A stretch of 26,169 bases of DNA from Anaerolineae bacterium (lineage in GTDB: Bacteria; Chloroflexota; Anaerolineae; B4-G1; SLSP01): contig JAFGSL010000591.1 of the NCBI GenBank assembly GCA_016934645.1, forward strand, positions 1-26,169, given 5' to 3'. Below the pieces are notes generated by a model. That model searched no databases. It was given only the letters and a program-made list of their open reading frames with translations, and had not been told where the DNA came from. Positions 19,166 to 26,169 of the stretch are shown here, piece by piece; the first letter of the stretch is position 1; each line of letters opens with the position of its first letter. A program made the position numbers and the translations under genes.

Positions 19166-22100
19166 ATGGTTCTTCAGACGAAAGCAGGTGGGAAGTCTCC
19201 TGAAATTATCCGTGATGCGCGTTACAATGCGACGACGCGCCCTACCATCGGGTTGCTGATCGGCGAGACAGGCTCGTGGTGGGGACAGTCGATATTGCAG
19301 GGTGTAACGGATGCGGCCGAGGCGCTCGATGTGAATCTGTTCTGCTATGTAGTTAGCATACTGAGAGAGGAAGGCGTTGAAGGTGGCAATGCAATCTACG
19401 CCTTACCGGATGCTGATATGCTGGATGGCATTATCGTTTCCGGGAACATCGCCTATGCGGTAAAACCTGAAACATTCAGTGCGTATGTTGATGATCTTCG
19501 GGCTGCTCTCCCGCTTGTCGGGGTCATCATGGTGCATGAAGGCATGCCCTCGGTCGTGGTAGACGGCTATAGTGGGATGTATGCTAACATCAAGCACTTG
19601 ATCGAAGTGCATGGATATCGCCGGCTGGCCTTCATTCGTGGCCCTGTGGGGAACTTCGATGCGGATGAACGTTACCGCGCCTATACTACGCTGCTCGAAG
19701 AATATGACATCCCGTTTGATCCTGATCTCGTTGAGATCGGCAACTTCGCGACTGGTCGGGAGGCAATGGAAGCCTTGTGGCCGCGGATGCTGGCCGCGTC
19801 GCACGATGACACGGATACCTCACCCTGGGCCGTCATCTCCGCGAACGATGGTATGGCCGTACAAGCGATGGAAGTGCTGCGGGAATACGGTATGCGCATT
19901 CCCGAAGACATCGTCGTTGTGGGGTTTGACGATGATACGACTGCGCAGAATTTGGATGTTCCGCTGACAACTGTGCGGCAACCGACCCAGGCTATGGGAC
20001 AGCGGGCCGTGCAGATGATATTGCAGCTTTTACGTGGTGAATCCGTGGATGAGAGCGTGACGGTGCCGGCCGAGTTGGTTATACGTCGGTCTTGCGGCTG
20101 TCTGCCGGGAGCAGTGTTACAAATTCCCGTCGGGGCGAAGGCTGAAGTCGCCGACGCGTCCATCCCGCCCTTCGCAGAAATCCCCACGCCGATGTGGGAC
20201 GCTTTCCTTGCTGGTGTGCAGGAACCATCGTCGTCTGGAGATTTTCTGACCCTGATAGATCAGGCTTTGCGCCAAGCACGTTACGAAGGGGGGAGCTTTG
20301 GAGACTGGCACCAGCTTCTCACGGAGATGCGGCGTCACGTCCTCGCCTACCTGGGTGATCCAGACGCACGTCAGCGTGCTGAGGACCTGCTTCAGCAAGC
20401 GCGTTTGCTGGTGGGTGACGCGGAACGACGCCAGGAAGCGTACCGGCGGCAACTTTTCGAACAACAGGAAACGCTCCTGGCACAGATCGACAACACCTTG
20501 AGCACCACCTTACACCTGCAGGAATTGGCGCCGGCCTTGAATGGATTATTCCCTCAGATTGGCATTGAGTGTTGTTTCGTGTCGTTGTATGAAGACGAGA
20601 ACCCTCTAGCGGAATATGCACGCCTGCTTTTCGAATATGACACTTATCGCACTGACTATACCCCTGAGGTCGAACTGTATCTTGATGGGCCGTTGTTCCC
20701 GCCGCGCCTGCTGGTCCCTAGAAAAATCTTATTCGAAGAACGCCGGCGGATTGCTGTGATTATGCCACTCGTCTTGCAGGAACACCAGCTTGGCTTCGTG
20801 GTTGTGTGGGGTGGTCAGCAATGGCGATTGTATGCCCGCCTGACGCAGCGTCTGAGCGACGTGATTTTTCGGGCGTTGTTGGCCCGCGAGCAAGAGCGAG
20901 CGCAGCGCGAAGCGGAGGCAGCAGAACGTCGCGCAGAAGAGGCGCTGCGGGACGTGCTGGTGGCGCAGCGGCGTTACATCCACGGCGCATGGGAGGAGCG
21001 CGCCGAGCCTGTGTCGGGTTACTTCTACTCCGATGAATCTCGCGGTCTTACCGATAGCGCCTGGCTCCCACCGATGACCGACGCTGTACAGCAGGGCGAC
21101 GTGGTGGTGACACAAGACCCGGATGGCGGGCAGACTTTGGCCGTGCCGGTTATGTTATATGGTGAGGAGATCATTGGTGTTTTGGGCTTTAAGGCCCCAG
21201 AAGATGCCGCATGGACCGAGGATCACCTCACGCTGGTGCGCACCATCGCCACGGAAACGGCCCTGGCGTTGGAGACGCAGCGACTGCTCTCGGATATTCA
21301 GCGACGTGCTTCGCGACTCCTCGCGGCGGCGGAAATTTCGCGGGTGACGACATCTATCCTCACGTTGGATGAACTGTTGCCACAGGCGGTGGATTTGATC
21401 CGTGAGCGCTTTGATCTTTACTACGCCGGCATCTTTCTTGTCGATGAGAGCCAGCAGTGGGCCATCTTACGGGCCGGTACTGGCGAGGCCGGACGCTTGC
21501 TCTTAGCGCGCAATCACCGGCTTCAGGTCGGTGGCAACTCGATGATCGGTATGTGCGTAGCCCAGGGTGAGGCGCGCATCACATTTGACACACAGCGCGA
21601 AGCCGTGCATCGCCGGAATCCGTTGCTGCCGGACACGCGCTCAGAGTTGGCGCTGCCCCTGTTCAGCCGGGGCCGTGCAATTGGCGCGATGACCATTCAG
21701 GACACGCGCCCGGGTGCTTTCACAGAGGAAGATATCACGACGCTTCAAACCATGGCCGACCAGCTCGCTAATGCGATCGAGAATGCCCGATTGCTGCGCC
21801 GGATGGAGCAGAACATGCACGAACTCGAGCTGGCGACCGGCCAACTGACCCAGGAGTCGTGGCGTAGCTTCCTGGAGAATTATCGTAATACCTTTGGCTA
21901 TCGCTATCGTCTGGTTGACGTCGAACCGGTGACTGATCTAACGCCTGAAGCACAGGCTGCCCTGCAGCAGCAAAAGACTGTCACCACCAGCATCACGTCG
22001 GGAAGCGCTGTTGATGTTGATGAAGAAGCTGCACAGGTGCAGGGCGCTTTGAGCGTTCCCATCCGGGTGCGCAATGAAGTCCTTGGCGTGCTTAATCTGC

Positions 22101-22402
22101 GCTTCGATGACCCACAGGTTCCTCCGGAAACCATTGTGCTGGTGGAACAAGTCGCGGCGCGTCTGGGCGCGGCGTTGGAAAGCGCGCGTCTACTGGAGGA
22201 ATCACGTCGCACGGCCACCCGTGGACAGATTGCCGCACGGGCTATCAACGGTATGCGCGAGCGTCTAGATGTCGAGGCAGTGTTGCGGAACGCTGCGCGC
22301 GAGTTGCGCGACGCGTTGGACCTATCACGCGTATCGGTGCGCCTTGCGCCGCACTTTGAACCCACCGGTACGCCCGGGGATGGTGGTACGCCCGCTTCGT
22401 AA
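19166..22402 (+). CDS. Cytosolic LacI-type ligand-binding multi-GAF protein, no HTH, no output (B)
   Basis: A 1078-aa protein, paralogue and extension of the preceding one. LacI-type binding domain about 25-315 (GLLIGETGSWWG, HLIEVHGYRRLAFIRGP, ISANDGMAVQAMEVL, VVVGFDDD, VIRRSCGC). Helical region (about 330-440). Atypical GAF-like domain (about 445-590). Reduced Trp...GYFY GAF module 1 (about 597-708). Canonical GAF (about 716-875; RFDLYYAGIFLVDES, DTRSELALPLFSRGRAIGAMTIQD). Reduced Trp...GYRYR module 2 (about 893-1010). Half-GAF tail (about 1015-1060; DVEAVLRNAARELRDALD) with a Gly/Thr/Pro-rich end. There is no DNA-binding or catalytic output. AGGAG (19156-19160) lies 5 nt before ATG and overlaps the upstream stop codon, so translation is probably coupled. 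Confidence 0.88.
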   Translation: MVLQTKAGGKSPEIIRDARYNATTRPTIGLLIGETGSWWGQSILQGVTDAAEALDVNLFCYVVSILREEGVEGGNAIYALPDADMLDGIIVSGNIAYAVKPETFSAYVDDLRAALPLVGVIMVHEGMPSVVVDGYSGMYANIKHLIEVHGYRRLAFIRGPVGNFDADERYRAYTTLLEEYDIPFDPDLVEIGNFATGREAMEALWPRMLAASHDDTDTSPWAVISANDGMAVQAMEVLREYGMRIPEDIVVVGFDDDTTAQNLDVPLTTVRQPTQAMGQRAVQMILQLLRGESVDESVTVPAELVIRRSCGCLPGAVLQIPVGAKAEVADASIPPFAEIPTPMWDAFLAGVQEPSSSGDFLTLIDQALRQARYEGGSFGDWHQLLTEMRRHVLAYLGDPDARQRAEDLLQQARLLVGDAERRQEAYRRQLFEQQETLLAQIDNTLSTTLHLQELAPALNGLFPQIGIECCFVSLYEDENPLAEYARLLFEYDTYRTDYTPEVELYLDGPLFPPRLLVPRKILFEERRRIAVIMPLVLQEHQLGFVVVWGGQQWRLYARLTQRLSDVIFRALLAREQERAQREAEAAERRAEEALRDVLVAQRRYIHGAWEERAEPVSGYFYSDESRGLTDSAWLPPMTDAVQQGDVVVTQDPDGGQTLAVPVMLYGEEIIGVLGFKAPEDAAWTEDHLTLVRTIATETALALETQRLLSDIQRRASRLLAAAEISRVTTSILTLDELLPQAVDLIRERFDLYYAGIFLVDESQQWAILRAGTGEAGRLLLARNHRLQVGGNSMIGMCVAQGEARITFDTQREAVHRRNPLLPDTRSELALPLFSRGRAIGAMTIQDTRPGAFTEEDITTLQTMADQLANAIENARLLRRMEQNMHELELATGQLTQESWRSFLENYRNTFGYRYRLVDVEPVTDLTPEAQAALQQQKTVTTSITSGSAVDVDEEAAQVQGALSVPIRVRNEVLGVLNLRFDDPQVPPETIVLVEQVAARLGAALESARLLEESRRTATRGQIAARAINGMRERLDVEAVLRNAARELRDALDLSRVSVRLAPHFEPTGTPGDGGTPAS

Positions 22403-22432
22403 ACTGGCGGGAGAGTATAAGGACGTAAAACA

Positions 22433-24808
22433 ATGACTGGCTCAACTACGTTGCTCAAGTTCGGAAAATGGCCCGTTCTCTATAAGACCATGGTGACGAT
22501 CATCATCATTGTGGCGTTGGTCCTGGGGATCGCTACCTTCGTTCATGCCAGCGTGTTGCGTACCTCTGTCCGTGAGCAGGTTGGTGCTAAATTTGCTGCC
22601 CTGGCGGATGGCCGGATGGGAGTCATTGCTGATGCCCTCGCCGAGCAACTTGCGCTCTTACGCGGCATGGCTGTTGATAGCACGTTGATCGATGCAGTGC
22701 AGACGGCCAACGCGAACTACACCGGTAGTGCAGAGGCGATTCAGGTTGCGCTGCTCGAGATCGACCACCAGTGGCTCAATGCCGCTGATGACAGCACGTT
22801 GATACAAGCCAGTCTCAATCCATCGCTCAATCCGGTAGCGGCGCAATTACTTGCCTACGTCAAGACCTTCCCTGTTCACGGTGAAATCTTCATCACCGAT
22901 CGCTATGGGGGCTTGGTCGCGGCAACTGGACGTCTTTCCGATTATTACCAGGCCGACGAGGCGTGGTGGCAGGCTGCTTATCACAATAGACAGGGTGCGC
23001 TCTACATCGACCAGCCTGCGTATGATGAGAGCGCCGGGTACATCGCTCTCAACATGGCGGTACCGATCCTTTCGCCTCGCGATGGCATGGCGATAGGCGT
23101 CCTGCGTTCCACCGTGAACATAGACTTTCTCGCTGGTGCTTTTGAGACTTTACCCGGGGAACGGACAGGGGTGACACTGACCAACGATCAGCGCTTGATT
23201 CTGGCTGACTCGAACTCGGGCCATGTGGGGCAAAGTGCGCCGTCAACCTGGCGTCTGTACACCGGCAGTCCGGGGGCATTGTGGTTTGAGGACAACACCA
23301 TAGACGGTGAGCCGTTGGTGATTGGGCGGGCCTCAATTCGTGATGCGTTGATCGGGGAGGATTCATTAGCTGAAGCCGTCGATAACCTGAACTGGTACTT
23401 ATTTATCTATCAGACACAGGCTGAAGCCTATGCTCAGATTCGGAATCGTATCTGGACGATGGCTGGGGTGTTGGCGCTGTTATTACTCTCGGCGACGGTT
23501 GTCGCGTGGTTGATGGCACGGTCTTTGAGTTCACCGCTGAAGAATCTTCATACCGTGATGCGCCGTTGGTTGGATGGGGATAGGACACAACGCGCTCAAA
23601 GCCGCTGGCCTGATGAGGCCGGTGAATTGGCCGAGACGTTCAACACGATAGCGACGAGTGTGGAGGAGATGGATGAAACTCTATCCCGGCGTGCCAGTGA
23701 ACGAGAGCGTGAGGAGAAGCGCCGTGCCCGCCAACTGGAGACCACGACTGCGATCGGTGAAGTCGTCTCTGTGACCAGCGATGTGACGGTGTTGGCACAA
23801 GGTGTGGTGGAACTCTTGTATGAACGGTTTGCCCTGTATTTCGCCGGTCTGTATTTATTGGACGACACAGGCAAATGGTTGGTACTCTATGCCGGTTCTG
23901 GCGATCCGACCCAGCAGATGCTGTCACAGGATTACCGGATAGCCGCGGATAAGTGGGTCGTGGGGCGTTGTGTGACCGAAGGAAAAACTACCATTACCCG
24001 AGACACCGATGTCGATAACGCCCTCTTGTTCGACCGGTCACAGTTGCCACATACGCGCGTGGCGATTGCGATGCCGTTGCGGTCGCGCGGTCGAATTCTT
24101 GGCGCGATCGAGGCCCATAGTGATCAGCCCGAAATGCTCGACGCTGAGAGTGCCGTTGTCTTGCAGACGATTGCCGATCAGGTCGCAGTTGCTATCGACA
24201 GCGTGCAAATGTACGCCGAACGCCAGGAAGCGATGGAGAGCCTCCAGCGTGCGTATGGTGAAGTGACGCGTGAGGCATGGGAGGCGCTTTTGTCGGGGCG
24301 GACTGCTGGACCGGAAGGCTATCAGGCGGAAATCCGGCGCATTATGCCGCTAGCGGCAGCGCCCCCAGAGACGTGGGGATCTACTGCCCGTGCTGCCTGG
24401 TCGGAAGGGCGTGTGGTGCTGGAAGAAAGCCCCGCCGATCAAGCGCCGGACGGTGCTGAACCTTCCCTGGCGCTGCCGATTCGCCTGCGCGATGAGATTC
24501 TCGGCGTCGTCGATGTGAGCAAACGGGGCGACGCGGGGGAGTGGAAACCAGAAGAGATTGCCCAATTGGAGCATTTAGTCGAGCAGCTCGGTCTGACACT
24601 GGAGGTTTCTCGCTTCTATCAGGAATCGCGGCGCGCGGCTGCACGTGAGCAGCTCCTGCGCGAAGTCTCGGAACGCATCCGCGTGGCGGTCGATGTTGAT
24701 TCGGTGATGCGCATTACGGCTCAGGAAGTCGGGGCGGTGCTTAAGCGCCCGGTCTTTGTCTATCTGGAGAATGAGGCCGACGATGAGGGGAGAAACGTCG
24801 ATGGATGA
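22433..24808 (+). CDS. dCache-HAMP-GAF sensor without output domain
   Basis: A 791-aa protein. TM1 (about 18-40), extracytoplasmic dCache domain (about 45-330; WWQAAYHNRQGALYIDQPAY, GYIALNMAVPIL), TM2 (about 340-362), HAMP (about 362-415; DEAGELAETFNTI), charged coiled coil (about 415-435), GAF (about 437-600; TRVAIAMPLRSRGRILGAIEAHS), reduced Trp...GY module (about 608-735) and half-GAF tail (about 740-791; DVDSVMRITAQEVGAVLKRP). The architecture matches a chemoreceptor or sensor kinase up to the GAF, but no MCP signalling hairpin, HisKA or cyclase follows. The dCache lacks the Arg-Trp pair of the known amino-acid-binding motif (it reads DEAWW), so the ligand is unknown. Ribosome site AAGGA (22419-22423). 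The stop overlaps the next gene by 8 nt. Confidence 0.88.
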   Translation: MTGSTTLLKFGKWPVLYKTMVTIIIIVALVLGIATFVHASVLRTSVREQVGAKFAALADGRMGVIADALAEQLALLRGMAVDSTLIDAVQTANANYTGSAEAIQVALLEIDHQWLNAADDSTLIQASLNPSLNPVAAQLLAYVKTFPVHGEIFITDRYGGLVAATGRLSDYYQADEAWWQAAYHNRQGALYIDQPAYDESAGYIALNMAVPILSPRDGMAIGVLRSTVNIDFLAGAFETLPGERTGVTLTNDQRLILADSNSGHVGQSAPSTWRLYTGSPGALWFEDNTIDGEPLVIGRASIRDALIGEDSLAEAVDNLNWYLFIYQTQAEAYAQIRNRIWTMAGVLALLLLSATVVAWLMARSLSSPLKNLHTVMRRWLDGDRTQRAQSRWPDEAGELAETFNTIATSVEEMDETLSRRASEREREEKRRARQLETTTAIGEVVSVTSDVTVLAQGVVELLYERFALYFAGLYLLDDTGKWLVLYAGSGDPTQQMLSQDYRIAADKWVVGRCVTEGKTTITRDTDVDNALLFDRSQLPHTRVAIAMPLRSRGRILGAIEAHSDQPEMLDAESAVVLQTIADQVAVAIDSVQMYAERQEAMESLQRAYGEVTREAWEALLSGRTAGPEGYQAEIRRIMPLAAAPPETWGSTARAAWSEGRVVLEESPADQAPDGAEPSLALPIRLRDEILGVVDVSKRGDAGEWKPEEIAQLEHLVEQLGLTLEVSRFYQESRRAAAREQLLREVSERIRVAVDVDSVMRITAQEVGAVLKRPVFVYLENEADDEGRNVDG

Positions 24809-26169
24809 GAACAACACACTACATCCCCGTCTGCGGGGACCCCGTCTGCGGGGACCTGATCTTGGGGAACCCGCCCTCACGGGACGTCCCACGATTGGCT
24901 TGTTCACCTACGGCCTTATGGACACAATCGGTCAGGCGGTATGGTTGGGCATAGACGATGCAGCTCGCGAGCACGATGTCAACTTGATCTGCTATGAGGG
25001 TGGCACGCTGCGCGATTTCACCGGTGTTTCGACGCCTGCTAATGTGCTCTACAACCTGACCGATTTTGAACAATTGGATGGTCTGGTGATCTGGTCGGGG
25101 TTGTTGCACCACGTTGATCCTGAGACCGCGGAAGATTTCTATTACCACTATGCCAGTCTCCTTCCGACAGTGAGTCTTGGGGTGCACGTGGTCGGTATCC
25201 CGTCTGTGCTGGTCGATAACTACACGGGAATGTACAGCGCGGTCGAGCACCTGGTGACCGTTCACGGTTATCGCCGGATCGCCTTTGTGCGCGGACCGGA
25301 AGGCCTCGATGAAGCTGGGGATCGTTATCGCGCCTATCTGGATGTGTTGAAGGCGTATGATATCGAAGTGGATCTCTCCCTGGTTGTGCCGGGAACCAAC
25401 CAGCGCTCCTCCGGGATAGAAGCGATCAATCTGCTGTGCGATGAGCGCCATTTGCGCCCGCACGACGATTTTGAGGCCGTGATCGCGGCCAACGATAACA
25501 TGGCCTTTGGTGTGTTGGATGCGCTTCAGGCGCGTGGCGTCAGCGTCCCCGATGAGATGGCGGTGGTAGGCTTTGACGATTTCGAAGAGGGACGCCATAC
25601 TTCTCCGCCGCTGACCACTGTGCCGTGGCCCGGTTACGCGCTAGGTCACCAGGCGGCAGAACTCCTGATTGCGTTGTTGGATCAAACCTCTGTGCCCGAG
25701 CTGACGCGCGTGCCTACTGAGTTGATCGTCCGCGAGTCGTGTGGTTGCGTGATTCCGGCTGTGCAGCAAGCGGGAGTCGCGGTCGCATCGCCGGCTGCGT
25801 CAGAGGAAGCGTTGCTTGAGGAGATCACCGCCGAGCGTGACGCCGCTCTAGAAGAGCTGCGGCAGGCCGTGCAGGATGTTGGCACGCAATCAGCGATGTT
25901 GGACGACACTGCGCTGGCTGAGTTGTGGAACCTCTTTGTGTCCGCGCTCGATCCTGCGTCGAATGGGGATTGCCTGCGCGGATTGCTTGCGCTCGTGCGT
26001 CGCACTGCCGATGCGGGTGTCAATGTCAATGTGTGGCACACGACCCTCTCTTTGCTGCGCCGCCGCGCGCTCGCGCACGCCCTTTCTTATACGACACACG
26101 CTCATTTGGACAGCTTCTGCCATCAAGCGCGTGTGATGATCAGCTATGAAGTACAACGCACGTTGGCGC
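24801..26169 (+). CDS. Cytosolic LacI-type ligand-binding sensor protein (C), truncated by window end
   Basis: 456 codons are visible and the frame is open to the last base. ATG 24801 follows GAGGGGAG (24785-24792, 8-nt spacing) and overlaps the upstream stop (ATGGATGA). ATG 24805 is in another frame. After a 28-residue N-terminus containing the tandem PRLRGPRLRG comes a LacI-type binding domain (about 30-315): GLFTYGLMDTIGQ, HLVTVHGYRRIAFVRGP, AANDNMAFGVLDAL, MAVVGFDD, IVRESCGC. A helical region (about 330 onward) similar to the other two LacI-type proteins then starts. No helix-turn-helix or signal peptide is seen. By analogy a GAF-like region should follow beyond the window. Whether it ends in a kinase or in the shared tail cannot be seen. 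Confidence 0.87.
   Translation, partial: MDENNTLHPRLRGPRLRGPDLGEPALTGRPTIGLFTYGLMDTIGQAVWLGIDDAAREHDVNLICYEGGTLRDFTGVSTPANVLYNLTDFEQLDGLVIWSGLLHHVDPETAEDFYYHYASLLPTVSLGVHVVGIPSVLVDNYTGMYSAVEHLVTVHGYRRIAFVRGPEGLDEAGDRYRAYLDVLKAYDIEVDLSLVVPGTNQRSSGIEAINLLCDERHLRPHDDFEAVIAANDNMAFGVLDALQARGVSVPDEMAVVGFDDFEEGRHTSPPLTTVPWPGYALGHQAAELLIALLDQTSVPELTRVPTELIVRESCGCVIPAVQQAGVAVASPAASEEALLEEITAERDAALEELRQAVQDVGTQSAMLDDTALAELWNLFVSALDPASNGDCLRGLLALVRRTADAGVNVNVWHTTLSLLRRRALAHALSYTTHAHLDSFCHQARVMISYEVQRTLA
24825..24854 (+). repeat. 15-bp tandem palindromic repeat in a gene start
   Basis: CCCCGTCTGCGGGGA is repeated twice head to tail (24825-24839 and 24840-24854). Each copy is a hairpin, CCCCG-TCTG-CGGGG. 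Being 15 nt long it adds PRLRG per copy without a frameshift. It lies 24 nt after the start codon, where strong RNA structure could reduce translation. Confidence 0.75.

Noticed and set aside
22433..24808. Chemoreceptor (MCP) assignment of the dCache-HAMP protein
   Set aside because: The HAMP is followed by GAF modules. The long MCP coiled coil with its conserved Glu-rich hairpin tip is missing.

Overview
The window reads like an accessory stretch of a moderately GC-rich bacterial chromosome, most plausibly Chloroflexota (Anaerolineae-like). This is inferred from the style of the proteins: chains of GAF domains behind HAMP linkers, cytosolic LacI-type ligand-binding domains fused to GAF-like domains, a YfhO-family membrane protein and a membrane-anchored TPR protein with a PTP-rich linker. 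No rRNA or marker gene is present, so the assignment is tentative. Every convincing gene is on the + strand, and no gap exceeds 300 bases.

Region 1 (1-7362) holds four unrelated-looking genes: a histidine ammonia-lyase (hutH, start ATG 235), an extended-SDR NAD(P)-dependent epimerase/reductase, a one-TM TPR protein with a beta-rich domain inserted between its repeats, and a YfhO-family multi-pass membrane protein. This part is heavily seeded with short repeats: heptamer arrays (CCGTCTA, CCAGCAT/CCAGTGT, TGGCAAA, TTGGACT), a hairpin element flanked by CCGTCTA units (two copies), a REP-like hairpin pair and a 23-bp tandem repeat. They lie between genes and also inside yfhO, always where the encoded peptide is a predicted loop.

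Region 2 (7363-7532) is AT-rich and carries an extended -10 promoter (TGCTATAAT) and inverted repeats. It precedes region 3 (7533 to the end), an apparent operon of at least nine genes with overlaps or gaps of 39 bp or less. The order is: two single-domain response regulators; one dCache-HAMP-GAF histidine kinase; two paralogous six-TM-GAF proteins; a 7TM-extracytoplasmic-HAMP-GAF protein; two cytosolic LacI-type-sensor GAF proteins; a dCache-HAMP-GAF protein; and a third LacI-type sensor cut by the window end.

The striking feature is that six complete sensor proteins have no output domain at all: no HisKA/HATPase, GGDEF, SpoIIE, MCP or HTH. All six end in the same kind of roughly 50-residue tail, which looks like the first helices and first strand of a GAF domain and then stops. 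One kinase with an atypical H-box (HALREP) and two receiver-only proteins are the only recognisable phosphotransfer parts in the window. My working hypothesis is a multi-input sensor assembly. Membrane sensors (extracytoplasmic or intramembrane cues) and cytosolic sugar-binding-protein-like sensors would pair through GAF/coiled-coil regions and the shared tail, and feed the single kinase and its two small regulators. This is inference. The domain content and the shared tail are read directly from the sequence.
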